From positions 1,426,001 to 1,490,000 of the forward strand of contig CM066303.1 in NCBI GenBank assembly GCA_033807695.1: a stretch of 64,000 bases of DNA, read 5' to 3'. Position numbers and translations under genes: made by a program. The first letter of the stretch is position 1; the number at the start of each line of letters is the position of its first letter. Shown here one piece after another: positions 33,508-44,829 of the stretch. Origin of the DNA: Daedaleopsis sinensis. Lineage: Eukaryota; Basidiomycota; Agaricomycetes; Polyporales; Polyporaceae. The notes beneath the pieces were generated by a model, which saw only the letters and a list, made by a program, of their open reading frames with translations, was not told the DNA's origin and made no database searches.

Positions 33508-36299
33508 CGAACCCTAGGTCCGGGCGGGCTGTCGGGTGTCACTGGCGCTGTCAGGAACATCCTGGTGCGTTTTGACAATAAGAGGTCTCTCCTTGGCAAT
33601 CTGACGACCGGATAGGCAAACACATCCGGGTCCGAGGCAGATTGCCGGACAATTTCCGCGGACCTAGATCTTGAAGCATGGTCATTGCGAAATGCGTTCG
33701 TCATGCATTGATGCTCCCTGCAATGCTTCCATATCCCTCGCTTGTTCAAGCTCTCTTCATTTTGTCACTTGTCGTCTTTCAAGCTATACGCTGTGCCCTT
33801 CACCAGAGACACGAGTGGCACAGTTAGGCTCTGCAGTGCGATACCAGGTAATCTGGCGGGAGTCATCTGAGTACTCGTTATTGTAAGTCGGGGTTCAAGG
33901 GCCGGGGGCTTTCGTTCGCTGTGATGTAAGAAAGATTACTTGGCGATTCTATCCGGATATGTGACGGCCTGTGGCGCTTGGGAGGATGTGTTGGATCCAG
34001 TGTCGGGGATTTTTCTTGTCATTTCGGTGCATGGGTATCCGAATACTCACCTTGTGCGTCCAGTCACTTCGACTTCTCTTCTTCTCATCAAGCGTGGGCA
34101 CCTTCCCACTGCAGCTCCATCACTACTGAACGCTTGAACTCACTCCTGTCGTTCAACAGTCTCCTCTACCCGTCTCCAGACACCCTCCCTACTTGTGTCG
34201 ACAGACCAGCGACCTGGCCAACTCCACCATCCTCGGGATTACTGTACCGGCCGACGTCTACAAAGCCCTGACGCCAGCAAGACAATTCTTCGAAACACGA
34301 CGCATGTCACGTTCCCATCACAGACTCCCGCCCTGCGGCGACCATTCGAACGTCTTCCAGATCCATGGGCAAGACAATAAGTTCCAAGCGCCCGCGCATC
34401 TTAGACGCCCCGTATCGGACGCCTCCTCCCCGGAACGGGAACGACCTGTCGACGGTCGTTCCATTCCTTTTGTCTTACGGAGATGAGATGAGAGATGTGA
34501 TCCTGATTCCCGGGGACTGCGGGCGATATACGTGCTTTGTGGGCGTACGGGTGGCTCGGCTATCGTCCCCGATTACCCGACAGTCATCCCCGACCTCGCA
34601 GGCTCAGATGACGGGGAGCGCTACAAGCCTCATTGCACGACGACGACTAGCCGGATGCTCAAATTTTCACGGTCGGTGGGTGCTTCTGTCTTTTCTATGC
34701 ATGTGCGAGCCATGATGCTGCAGCTTGGCAGGGTGGATGAAAGCGGCTCGATTGCCCTGATTTCTTGGGGCGCGGTCCTGTCTTGCTGCTGCCCTGAGCA
34801 CTCTGTATTAGATCCGTTTGTGAAAATAGTCGACCCTAGTCGACCCCATCGTGTCATGACCGACATTGGCATGGTGCGCTGTACCAGGTACGAGACCGGC
34901 TTCCTCATTCCCCTGCGTTCCTGTCACCTAACCGCCCACCGCTCGCGGGCCCCGCAGACGAAATTGGGGCCACCAGGAACGTTGCATATCGTAAACCAGC
35001 TATTGTGCTGACTCGATACCCCTGCCCGCTCGACGCGATGGAGAACGTGCTTCTTGCCTAAGCCTTTCCGGGCGGCGAGCGTACGGCGGTGGCTGTCTGT
35101 AGGTCAGCCCATCATGACCGCGGATATACGCAGCCTTTGGTTCCGAGAGTTGGCTTCTGATCTCTGGTTGAGTCACAAGCGCTGCGTTTGCCCATCGCAA
35201 CCGTCACTGACAATTGACATGTGTACTACAGGATGCGAGAAGTGGAAGCTCGAGGGGGTTAGACGGAGGGTAGACGCGCATACTTGTATAGGTTCCGCGC
35301 GGCGCTATGTGATGAAGATATGCGCGAGAGCGGAAGTAACTTGTAAGTAACCCGTTGAGTGGTGTAAATACTCGGTAATGTAGAGCTGACCTGCATCGAA
35401 GGCGTTTGTCCGTGTGTTCTAGTTCAAACGGCGTACCATCTTCAACTTGGGATGTAACGATCGAGACTCATTGCGATACTCTTGTGCACATTGCGGGTAT
35501 GTTCACGAAGCCATAACCATATTTCTACATCACATCATCACGAACAGGAAAACTGGCCGCTTTGCGTGTGTATACCACGCAAAGTCCGAATGCGACACGA
35601 GTAGGCAATGACTCCCGAATAGAACCCGCTCGTCAAAGCCTGCGTGCCGGCACAGGCACTGGATTCTGTATCTCTCGTGTCGACACTATCGACAGGAAGG
35701 TATGTGAGAGTGTAGCCAGCATAGATTCTTTGTACTGCAAGTTGAAGACGAGGACGACTTGTCGCTGTAGTTCCAGCACGGAGGCGCCCGTGACTTATCT
35801 AATCTAATCTATACGGTTGAAGTTGAGAATGCTTCCGAGTCGGAAGGTCGTCTCCTGCACCATGACCAGCTCTTTACACTACTCTTTTTCCTCCGCCGCC
35901 AGAATCAAGGGAAGTTTCTGTACTGTTACGACGCTAACGCAACTGTGATATAGGGCTAGAATGTTGACCACCGCTTCAAATATTCTGCGCAAGGTTCGGA
36001 AAAGTTCGAGTTCGACGCGGAGTCGCTCAGGGTGACTCTTGTTGAACAGCGTGGTACCACTGAACAAACGATGGATTCGTCGAGACGGAATCTGAATGTG
36101 ACGGGGACAGGCTATGGGCACCACTACACATCTACGCGAGATATATATGAGACTGTGCGTTGTCTTTAATCTCCACCGATCCCTCGACACATCTAACAGT
36201 CATAGACAGGTCAGCAGCCAACTTGGCCCGTGTCCATTACGACGTAGCGCGTAGCGACTGTGCTCACAGTTGCATATGTTCCCATTCGTCTATGCATGA
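33508..36299. other. Gene-poor stretch between pheromone genes 1 and 2
   Basis: About 2.8 kb with no gene I can support. I searched for STE3-type receptor sequence (seven hydrophobic segments) and found none. It contains TTGACAATAAGAGG (33572-33585), repeated at 38681-38694. Confidence 0.45.
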
Positions 36300-36473
36300 T
36301 CTGGCCATCAGTCAGCGATGCGGATCACAGGGGGCCTTCGAAACGACGCACCATGCAATGATACAACTGGAACTACTGCTAGGGCTGTAGTCGGCTGCCT
36401 TGCCTTCTTCGACGCTCGGAACGTCTGTAGCCTCGACAGGGACAGGAGGAGCGATAATGAAGAATGCGTCCAT
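36300..36473 (-). CDS. Mating pheromone precursor 2 (CaaX CIIA), stop codon split by an intron
   Basis: Coding sequence 36473-36352 encodes 40 residues (MDAFFIIAPPVPVEATDVPS and on to SPSSSSSCIIA). After the CaaX codons come only TG, immediately followed by GTGCGT, a good splice donor. A 51-bp intron (36351-36301) with a CTGAC branch-like site and acceptor GGCCAG then gives A at 36300, completing TGA. Unspliced, translation would run 13 residues past the CaaX box (WCVVSK...), destroying the prenylation signal. Thus splicing seems to be needed for a functional pheromone. TATATA at 36579-36584 is about 106 bp upstream. No ER processing pair; a Ser-rich mature end. Confidence 0.85.
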
Positions 36474-36578
36474 AGTGCGGATATGCAGGAGGGTGATGCA
36501 GATGATGTAAAACGAGGTGAGCTTGGCGTGAAGAGGTAGTTGTCTGTGACGCCTTGACAATACGGACAGGTGCCGCTC

Positions 36579-36584
36579 TATATA
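36579..36584 (-). promoter_or_regulatory. TATA box of pheromone precursor 2
   Basis: TATATA about 106 bp upstream of the ATG at 36473 on the minus strand. Confidence 0.55.
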
Positions 36585-37537
36585 CATTCGCCGTCGGCGG
36601 TACGTTGTGAAGGTGAGTAATTATCTCTCGTTGGAATGCGAACGCTCTGTCGTCAGGCATCTCCAATCCTGTACCGTTCGCTCATGGCTGACTTACCTTT
36701 GGGGATAGTGTGCGCGCTGCCGTATATTGTTCCAATAGAATCCACATTTATCGGCCAGTAGGAATGATGGTTACATGCAGGCTCAGCGAACTGTTCTCAG
36801 ATTTCCCTGTAATTGCCCGAAGAAATCACCACGAAGCGACCCCTCTCGCCTTGCGGTAAAGGTGAAGATGCTCGATGCGACTCTAATCGCGGTGCGTTGC
36901 ACATCGGTCGGATGAATGGAATCATCATCTACAGGACATGTTAGAGGATATCTCAGCTTTTTGGGTCGTGAGTCAGCTCCATGTTAGTCATCGTTTACCA
37001 TCAGTATTGATTCTACCTTCTATACCTAGTTCCGCAGCCACGGGCGGTGGATGACCTTCAATACAGGCAGCTTCGAACTGAGTTTAAACGGGTTTGTCCT
37101 AAGGCCATACTAATGACAGGAAGGCTTACGAGTACTGGTTTACCGCTATATTATTCGGAGACCATTCGCCTCACACGCGAGGGCAGGCTTAGAAATCTGA
37201 AGACGAAACAGATAATGCTACTGACTCATGGATCGCTTTGAGCCGCGGCAGACTCCTAGTAAGTGGTACAATATGTCATGAATACATCGCGTGAGGACTG
37301 ACTATACAGAGGTGCAGGGGCTACAAGGTAGATATAATACAGTTTTCAAAGACGAAGATTACGAGACTACGAATCATACGGAAGGTGTTCATGCTATGGT
37401 AAGTCCGAGAACACCATAAGTTACGGGTGACCAATTGAAAGACAATCATAGAACGAAAAGGGGGATTGATAGCGAACGCCGTCGGTCGTGCTCAAGGTCG
37501 AGCCCGACAGCCAAGACGTTCGACGAATACGGCAATA

Positions 37538-37720
37538 TCTGGACATTTTCTTTCAGCAATACCTTCACGGAGCGACAAGACTGATTCGGACGTACCATGC
37601 GATGACGCACGAGCTATGGTTGGAGCTCCCGGAGCCGGTACGCTCCTGGTCTATGAAGACCTCCTCTGAATCAGGAGCATCGATGGAGACTACCGGTGCG
37701 ATAGTGAAGAATGCGTCCAT
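37538..37720 (-). CDS. Mating pheromone precursor 3 (CaaX CVIA), stop codon split by an intron
   Basis: Coding sequence 37720-37596 encodes 41 residues, MDAFFTIAPVVSIDAPDSEE to the end GSGSSNHSSCVIA, plus TG. GTACGT follows at once. A 57-bp intron (37595-37539) with GCTGAA before acceptor GTCCAG then supplies A at 37538, making TGA. Read through without splicing, ten residues (WYVRISLVAP) would follow the CaaX box. An ER pair (DQERTG) precedes the putative mature peptide, matching the charged processing site known from Agaricomycete pheromones. The end SNHSSC is shared with precursors 1 and 4. TATA box at 37854-37859. Confidence 0.87.
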
Positions 37721-37853
37721 GGCCAACGATGGGGTGAGTGGCGTGAGGACGTGTGTCTGCCTGCGCTGTACGCTGAGCGGCGTGGAGTATGCGAAGGGCG
37801 CGGACTGACAAGGTCGAAGACGAAAGGACCTGATCGACTGGAGAGGTCCTGCC

Positions 37854-37859
37854 TTTATA
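37854..37859 (-). promoter_or_regulatory. TATA box of pheromone precursor 3
   Basis: GTATAAAGG on the minus strand, about 134 bp upstream of the ATG at 37720. Confidence 0.6.
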
Positions 37860-37898
37860 CGTGGTCTGCATAGCGCACAAGCCCTTGGGATAATGCTT

Positions 37899-39496
37899 TC
37901 GGTCACTAGAACAAGCCATCGGTCACTAGAACAGGCCAGGTGCTTTGACCGCCTTGCCCGAGGTCAGCGACGGTCTACGCGGCTCTCACTGACGTGGTGA
38001 CTGATCCTTCCGGAACCCGTGGTAGGATCGATATTTAGCCCGAGGACATCATCTCTGCACTGCTACCAGTCGGCGAGCTATCATAACACATCAGTGCCAG
38101 AGTCGCCGCGCTCAGGCGATGGTTCAAAACGTATGTGGCGACTTCACTCCTGCATTGAGCCTTTAGCTCACCACACCAGAGGTCAGATGCGCCAGCTGAG
38201 CTCCCAAAGCTATTGTTGTGAAGAACATAGACACTCTCGGAGGGCGGCATAGGTGTCGGGCGCACGCACAGTTTCCGCGGCCACAGGCCCGGATGTCCGG
38301 CTCGAGGAGCAGTGTTGTAGCCTCCTAACTTTGCGGTCTTCATGACAGAATGTGACCAATGTGACCATGTTCAAGTTGACGGCGAAGGTACGCAGTTGGA
38401 CAGAAGCCCCGTTTACATACGGGATCCGGTACCGCCTCTGTTGGCGTCATTGGTATACTGGGCAGGCTTTTACCCTGCAAGCGTCAACGGTGAGTCTTAT
38501 GCTCTGTGATCAGGAACGATGTTGATTCAAAGTCACAGCTATTGACGACAAACGCCTCCTACCTTGCGTCGGGAGCACGAGCCGACATACCGAGCCACTG
38601 ACCGAGCTGCCCGTGTCCTAAATATCCTGCTGCGCGGACAGCCCTCCTCAGAAATAGCGCACGCAGTTCCGCAATGCCCGTTGACAATAAGAGGCCCGGC
38701 CGTTCTCGTCCCCACCTCCTTCCTGATTAGGAAGGAGTAGTGTTCATGTCATCTTCCACGGGCGCCTGTCCTTTTGTCTTGCGGAGTCTCTTGACGCGAC
38801 GGCATCGACGGCTCTCAGCTCTTCCTCAGCGTACCCTCGTCAATATGGCGTCGGAAGGGAACGACATGATGCTCAATGTATTCCCGTGGACACCAGGCCG
38901 GCCTCGTTGCGTATCTGCATTCAATCTGGGTAATCAGAGCCATCCTTCGTGGCCGTCGATTCCACCGTGACCGTGCGGATCAGGCGTCGTCTGTGCAAGA
39001 GACAATAACGCTGCGTCACTCTTCTACCTGCACGAGCTCAGGTGCGATAAAAATGTGGGACGAGACGTATTTGCGGCGCAGGGCGAGCGGGAAGGCGGTC
39101 ACACTAGTAGTGAGTGCTGTCGTACATCTCCCCGATATCGGACGGGGCGATTCTTCGATTTCTGGCTGACCTGGCGCTCCGAGTCTCAGACCGCCTGCAG
39201 GTGGACATCCGCCGCCATGCGGCCGCGACAATGTCGCTGCGGGGTCGGAACGAGAACCGCCCCCATCCCCGCCTACAATTGCGAGCATCCGGATCCCATA
39301 TGCATGTTACGATGGCACACCCATATCCGCACACAGAACGCGACGGGGCTTAACAATCCCCTGCCGAGCGCGCGCCGCCCGCCGGGATGCAATGTCCCAG
39401 GGAACAGGCAGCCCCAGGCTATTGTCAGTGTTGTCATCCGGCGTGCCTGTCTACCCGCCGCCATGACAGCGCGTGCGGGCTCGGACTCGCGTTGTG
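37899..39496. other. Gene-poor stretch between divergent pheromone genes 3 and 4
   Basis: No gene seen. A 20-bp unit containing CGGTCACTAGAACA is repeated in tandem at about 37899-37935. TTGACAATAAGAGG recurs at 38681-38694, followed by an inverted repeat (CTCCTTCCTGATTAGGAAGGAG, about 38717-38738). Confidence 0.45.
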
Positions 39497-39506
39497 CATA
39501 AAAGAC
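39497..39506 (+). promoter_or_regulatory. TATA-like box of pheromone precursor 4
   Basis: GCATAAAAGA about 120-130 bp upstream of the ATG at 39626. Confidence 0.5.
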
Positions 39507-39625
39507 TTGGGCCCTCCATCGTGGGGGGACACAGCGAACTCACGAACCCGACAGCTCTCTGCGCCTGAGCCACCCAAGCTCGCATCCCTTGCACGCTCGC
39601 ACACCCGCACATCCCGACGCTTGCA

Positions 39626-39757
39626 ATGGACGCCTTCTTCATCATCGCTGCCCCCGTCCCCGCCGAGGAGGACGTGTCCTCCCCTGGCGAGTTCGACTTT
39701 GCCGACCACGAGCGGCTGGCGAGCGTCAGCAACCACAGTTCGTGTGTGATCGCCTGA
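39626..39757 (+). CDS. Mating pheromone precursor 4 (CaaX CVIA)
   Basis: A 43-residue precursor, MDAFFIIAAPVPAEEDVSSP to ASVSNHSSCVIA with an uninterrupted TGA. The ER pair in DHERLAS marks the likely cleavage point, leaving a short mature peptide ending in farnesylated Cys. It shares MDAFF with precursors 1-3 and SNHSSC with 1 and 3, but lies on the opposite strand. A 66-bp intron (39800-39865, GTACGT to CTTCAG) appears in the 3' UTR, 42 nt behind the stop. The protein is presumably exported after prenylation by an a-factor-type transporter, not by a signal peptide. Confidence 0.92.
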   Translation: MDAFFIIAAPVPAEEDVSSPGEFDFADHERLASVSNHSSCVIA

Positions 39758-39865
39758 GCAGCGACGCACACCATCAAGCCAGCAGACAGCGCTCTCAAGG
39801 TACGTTGTATGTACACGATAGATCGTGCTGCTGCAGCCTCTAACACCTCTTGTCGACTGCTTCAG

Positions 39866-41051
39866 CGCACTCAGCTTGGCCTGAGTAGACCTACGCTATG
39901 ACCGCATTGTTGTGTACCACCACCGCCAAACACCCTACCGCGACTTCTCCTTAATCGCGCGACCCGATCCTCACCACCGCGTCACCTCCCCTCCTCCCCT
40001 CCTCCACGCCGTCCAGCATACCACCTCCCCTTCTCCCGAAGGTCCTCCCAGCCTCAGGCTTTCCTCGCCTTCGCCCCCGTTCACGACCAGCACGACGCTC
40101 GCACCTTTTGTTCTCGCGACGTCCGCATCCCGTTTCAAGATTTCACGGTCGGCGAGCCGCCCGACCCGCGCACGCTCCTTCTTCGCGCCCACGACCCACG
40201 ATTGCCATAAGGCTTCGATCGACATGTAGCAGCAGCCCCCATCACTATCCCTCTCCCTCTCCCTGTTCCCCAGACCTCAGACATTAGGCCTCAGTTATCC
40301 GCACCACGACCCCACACGCCACACACTATGCTCATGCGCATCAACTGTAAATTATCCACTTCCCCCTTCCACTTCCCCCTGCTTCCTTGCCTCTTTCCGG
40401 ATCCCTTCACTCTCCTGTTCGCTGGTTCGCAATTTTCTCCCTGGCTATGTGATATCGACGAGTACCTGCGGGGGCCGACGAGGAGAGCGGGGAGGGAGGT
40501 GCATGTAGCGATACTTGGTCGACAGGGCCACCTGAGACGCAGGCGCTCCGGTTTCTTGGCCAGACGGACTCTGTTCACCCACTCACGCACAACACTTCTC
40601 GTCACATGCACGTTGTTGTTGTATCCATTACTTCCCGCTTCCGCGCTTTCCGTGTATCCTTACTCTTACCCCCCTTTTCACGGGCTTCCACGACGAATGC
40701 TTACTTCCCCCGTCTACGTATACGTTTAGATATGGGTAGAAGGGATGTATCTTTATCTGTTCTCATCGCTTGGGCAACACGAGACGCTTCCGGACTGCTT
40801 CCACCTCGCCCACTCACTTCCCCGGACTCTGGACTGTTGTGTTTACGGACTTGTCTCACTATTCCAGTAATTCGCACTCGTTACTAGCAGCTGGCTGCTG
40901 AATCCAAAAGACAATTCACAAGTTTGCTTTCGACGAGCGATCACACAAGGTCAGGTGTAAGTCATCATGATACATTTCCGCGATATACAGCTATAGATAC
41001 AAATGCGGATTGACTTCCGTCGTCACTTCAGACTCGGATGGGGGTAGGCAT
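39866..41051. other. Intergenic, pyrimidine-rich, no gene recognised
   Basis: The plus strand is CT-rich, especially at 39980-40440. Frames on both strands are low-complexity. No domain recognised. Confidence 0.4.
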
Positions 41052-41514
41052 CTACTCGGGACGATTGATAGTCTGCTGGGTCTCGCCTTTGTCGCGGCGG
41101 AAATTGCCTGCACCAGTTCTGTCAGCCTTCCATTCGCTCGAACGAACACACGGGGCGATAACGAGGGTACGTACCGGTCGCCTCTTGTTGGCGGTCGCCC
41201 GTGACAGCGCCGACGATCGCGTCCTTGCGGCCGCCGACGCGGTCCTTGGTGCCCTCGACGTAGCCCTGCGCCTGCGCGGCGTTGTACTCGGTCTCGCCCG
41301 CGGCGTGCTCCTGCTTGCCGGCCTGCGCCCAGTTCTCCCAGCCGGTGAGGGAGCCGACGGTCTCGACGGCGGTGCCCTTCATGGAGTGGAACTGGCCGGT
41401 GGTCTTGCTGTAGAAGTAGAACAGTTGGGAGGGGCTCGTCAGCATCGGTCATTGGGAGCGGAAGAGCCAGGGGAAGAAGACGTACTTGGGGCCGTTGTTC
41501 TCGTTGTAGGACAT
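41052..41514 (-). CDS. CsbD/Hmp1-like small protein (mismatch and cruciform DNA recognition family)
   Basis: Three exons, 41514-41486, 41407-41175 and 41107-41052, give 105 residues. The sequence has the repeated hydrophilic pattern of the CsbD-like stress family: TTGQFHSMKGTAVETVGSLTG, then QEHAAGETEYNAAQAQGYVE and KDAIVGAVTGDRQQEATG-N. Ustilago Hmp1, a protein described as recognising mismatched base pairs and cruciform DNA, belongs here. Bacterial CsbD is a general-stress protein. The true role is uncertain. It is small, Gly/Ala/Gln-rich and without membrane segments. Both splice junctions split codons cleanly (GTACGT donors). Confidence 0.85.
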
Positions 41515-41734
41515 GGTGGATGTACGAGGTGCGGGTGGATTAGATGTGTGATATGTAGAGAGTGGTATCGGGTGTGGTGGAATGCTGGTCTTCGGAGGCA
41601 ACGGTCGACCCTTCTTATACTACGAAGCACAGGTCATGACGTCGCAGCGGGAGGAGTGGATATGGATACGCTATGGCGCTCGCTGGAGTTTGTCCCCGCT
41701 ACAGTGGGGTTGTGGTGGTGCAAAAGCGTCAGCA

Positions 41735-42440
41735 GAACACCAACGAAAATCATATGCACGAAGTTCAACCACGCCATCGTCGGTGGTACCGATGAGTGAC
41801 CGGCACCTCGATGGACATCTGTTTTGCACTCGAGCTTCAAGGGTGCCCGGTGTACACCAAGCTAGAACGCCTCGCGCTGGCCATAGAAGATACGAGAGCT
41901 TGTGACGTCATAGTATTTGTCCGCCCATTGAAGTCTGAGTAGACTACATGCACAGCAACACACACACACAGATCTGATTATGCGAAATTAGCTCCTTGCA
42001 GGAAAGACGGAGATGAAGAACAACACCTACCGATCAGATCAGCAAAGGCGTCAGTGGTTGCTGCAAACACCAACGAAAATCATATGCACGAACCACGCCA
42101 TCGTCGGGGTACCGGTAAGTGACCGGCACCGATGAACATGATATCTGTTTTGCACTCGAGCTTCAAGGGTGCGCACCTGGAACTCTGAAGCGCTGGCCAT
42201 GGACAACGGGACGAGAGGCTATGACGTCATAGTATACTGTCCGCACACTAAGGTCCATTTACAGCGATATGAGAAGGTTAGAAGTACAGAGGATGAGAAG
42301 GTTAGAAGTACAGAAGATGAGCAGACTACATGCCTATTGGATGCAAGCATCACCGGATAGTCCGCATGCAACACCACAAATATATCTGATCATGCCAAAT
42401 TAGCTCCTTGCAGGGAGACGGAGATGAAGACCAAGACCTA
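41735..42440. repeat. Imperfect tandem duplication of about 0.3 kb
   Basis: Two copies, about 41735-42045 and 42065-42440. They share long blocks: AACACCAACGAAAATCATAT, a block with TTTTGCACTCGAGCTTCAAG, TGACGTCATAGTAT and TTAGCTCCTTGCAGG. The second copy has extra sequence including a 24-bp tandem repeat. It lies between the Hmp1-like gene and the membrane-protein gene. Confidence 0.8.
42269..42316. repeat. 24-bp minisatellite, two units
   Basis: Two consecutive units beginning ATGAGAAGGTTAGAAGTACA, inside the second copy of the larger duplication and absent from the first. Confidence 0.85.
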
Positions 42441-42448
42441 CCCGTCAA

Positions 42449-43448
42449 TCAGCCAGATCGTCGTCTTTGCTCCGTCCTGTCAGCAGCTGCTTCATGAGAG
42501 TCCGTAGATGCAGCCGCGTTCCCCTCATCCAGCGTGACACTGCTGGGAAGCCGGAGCCTGGTCACCAAAGGGATATTGTCACTCGTCCCCCGTTCTCCAT
42601 TGGGTGATCTCCCGTTCACGTGTGTGCCCGGACGGGGGGTAGCGCTTCTACCTTCCAGGTCCTGGTATCTGGGAAGCATGTCCTTGTCGTCGTACTGAGG
42701 CAGGTATTCGTGGGGGTCGTCGGGGTGCTGGATGTTGCCGCGGCGGCCCCCGGCGTCGATGTCGTCGGCGTGCGCACGCCTTCCGCGCCCCCTGCGACGT
42801 TCACCGTGTGGGGCAGTCGTGGGGAGCAGGTCGCAGATGTAGGAGGATGGTGGGGGCGGGACGGACGGGAGCCCAGTCGTCCGGGGAACGGTACGCGGGC
42901 GGGCGGGGACGGTGTCGTGCTCGGTTTCTGAGCGGAAGAAGTGCCCAAGGGGGCGGCTGTCGCGACGGAGCTTGACGATTCTGTGCAAAGAAGTAAGTCT
43001 GGGGAGACGAACGTGCGTTTGTGCGGACATACCTCCACAATGTGAGCGCAATGATCAGGGCGACCGCAGCGACGATAAGAGCGCCCTCTACGGCGGTCTA
43101 CGAGCAGTCCAAACCCACTCTGGTAAACAACAGACGATTCCTGAAGGTGGATGGGGCTGTACGCACCTTCGTGTACTCCAGACTCTCATGATGGTTCGCC
43201 GAGTCTCCAGTCGGGGTCGGAAAGAAGGGAGTGTCGGAAGTGCTTGACGCGGTCGATGTGGTGCTGCTAGCTGCGCTGTTTCCTGGAGTCGTTGTGGATG
43301 TTCCGGGGGCGAATGTGAAAGGATCTGTCGAGGGGCCCTGATTGCTTGTTCCGCCAGGGACTGAAGATGGGGACGATGTGGACTCGGTGCTGCCCGTAGT
43401 GGCCTGCCGGACGAGGAGCTCGGAGAGGGCGTGCTGCGGGATAGGCAT
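42449..43448 (-). CDS. Single-pass membrane protein with Ser/Thr-rich outer part
   Basis: Exons 43448-43167, 43097-43033 and 42980-42449 give 292 residues. Residues about 10-94 are rich in Ser, Thr, Pro and Gly, as in heavily O-glycosylated fungal surface proteins. Exon 2 encodes one hydrophobic segment (EGALIVAAVALIIALTLWR, about 98-116) followed by basic residues (KLRRDSR), a stop-transfer pattern placing the acidic/Pro-rich C-terminus in the cytosol. A PQYDDKDMLPRYQDLE stretch holds two PxY-like sites that could bind WW-domain ligases. No cleavable signal peptide is evident. The layout resembles Mid2/Wsc-type sensors but without recognisable homology; function unknown. Confidence 0.6.
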
Positions 43449-43724
43449 CTCGGCGTGTGCGGCTTTGTGGCTAACGCACTGTCGGGAGGAGAATCAAGAA
43501 CATGAAGCACGTCGTGGTGGACGACGAGCAGCAAACTGGAATTGTCGAACTTCACAGTCGAAGCCAAGTTCGAGAATCGGCTTGGCCGAGCGTGACTGCC
43601 TCGACTTCCGCAGCCATCCCCGCACTTGTCACGCTGACCTCATGCGTACCGTCATTTGTGTGACACTGTGACACTGTCCCTCTGCTTCGGCGTTCTGAGG
43701 AGACGCCCACACTTGTTTTCGACG

Positions 43725-44201
43725 ATGTGGCCAACGGCGGTCGTGCAGGGGGGCCGCTCCGCGTGGAAGGGTATTTTTCGCGTTCAGCTCGAGCTGTGCG
43801 TTCTCAGCTCACATATCTACGTTACAGGCCCATTCTTCGTTGCTTTCCCCAACCTCAAGCAGGCTCTGGAGAACAACATTGCCATCAAGACCCAGGCGCG
43901 GTCGTGTACCATCCTTCCCAACTTCATTGGGTGCGTATACAACTCCCTTCCCAGTGCATTGGGCATACATGAACGCATAGTACGCCTATGCTGACGGAAC
44001 TTCTCTATCCAAGCATTCGGTTCCTGGTTCACAACGGGAAGGACTACATCCCGGTGACAGTGACGCAGGACATGGTGGGACACAAGCTCGGGGAGTTTGC
44101 TATCACGAGGAAGCGGTTCACATACAAGTGCGTCATCTTATCTCCCTTCCTACCCTCTATCCTGACGCGCTGCGTAACCTAGGCAGACGAAGAACAAGTA
44201 G
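43725..44201 (+). CDS. RSM19: Mitochondrial small-subunit ribosomal protein uS19 (RSM19)
   Basis: Exons 43725-43770, 43828-43930, 44014-44127 and 44183-44201 give 93 residues, the normal uS19 length. Family signatures are clear: RSAWKGPFFVAF at the start, [27 protein letters not shown], then [11 protein letters not shown] and TRKRFTYK. The protein binds 16S-type rRNA in the head of the mitochondrial small ribosomal subunit. All three introns split codons consistently (GTATTT, GTGCGT, GTGCGT donors). From memory, RSM19 is among genes seen near pheromone/receptor loci in some Polyporales; I am not certain of this. Confidence 0.92.
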
Positions 44202-44829
44202 ACATTACCCTATATTCGCGCCTTGCTGCGTTGTCACTATCATATCCTCCCGCTGTCCCAAATCTCCAACACATATCACTCGCCTTCCGCGAGCACGGAC
44301 TGACGAGCTGATCGTCATAGCCCAAGGAGGCTGCTATGGGGACCGCAAAGCTTGTGAGGTACTTCGTCAGGTGCGTCTTACGTCGCCACCTCTTTCGTCC
44401 TATCCTTGCTCGTATTTCTGTGTAGCATTCTCCGCGGTGTGTTTACCGCCATCGACATTCATACTGTCAATACGGTAATGTGGCTCATTCTAGTGCACTC
44501 TATGAGTCACAGCTTCCTTCTCATATTCCCGAGTTCTTATTTCCTTCATTCCTTCGTTATACCTCCCGTTTCTACGCTAGACACGGCAAGCTCTGGCCAC
44601 AAGGTCCCTCCAGTATAGTCTTAGCGCTCGCAACCTTTTGCTTCCGCCCACATCCGACCTCACGGCCGCCACAGCGCATATAGTCAACCAAGTCACTCAA
44701 ATCTTGTCGATTTCTTTTGCTTTCAATGCGTAAGGCTAATCGACCGGAAGGTGCGCCCGGCAAGTCGCTGGGTGTTTTAATCAGGTCCCGGAGGCCGGAG
44801 GGGGAAAACAGCAGAACACCGTATGCACG

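Noticed and set aside
34193..35011. Possible receptor or transporter gene in the gap between pheromone genes
   Set aside because: Frames are short, lack hydrophobic segments and splice continuity; no STE3 motif seen.
36300..36590. Pheromone 2 read as a 91-residue protein without intron
   Set aside because: The reading would bury the CaaX box inside the chain; the donor directly after TG and a TG^A stop explain the sequence better.
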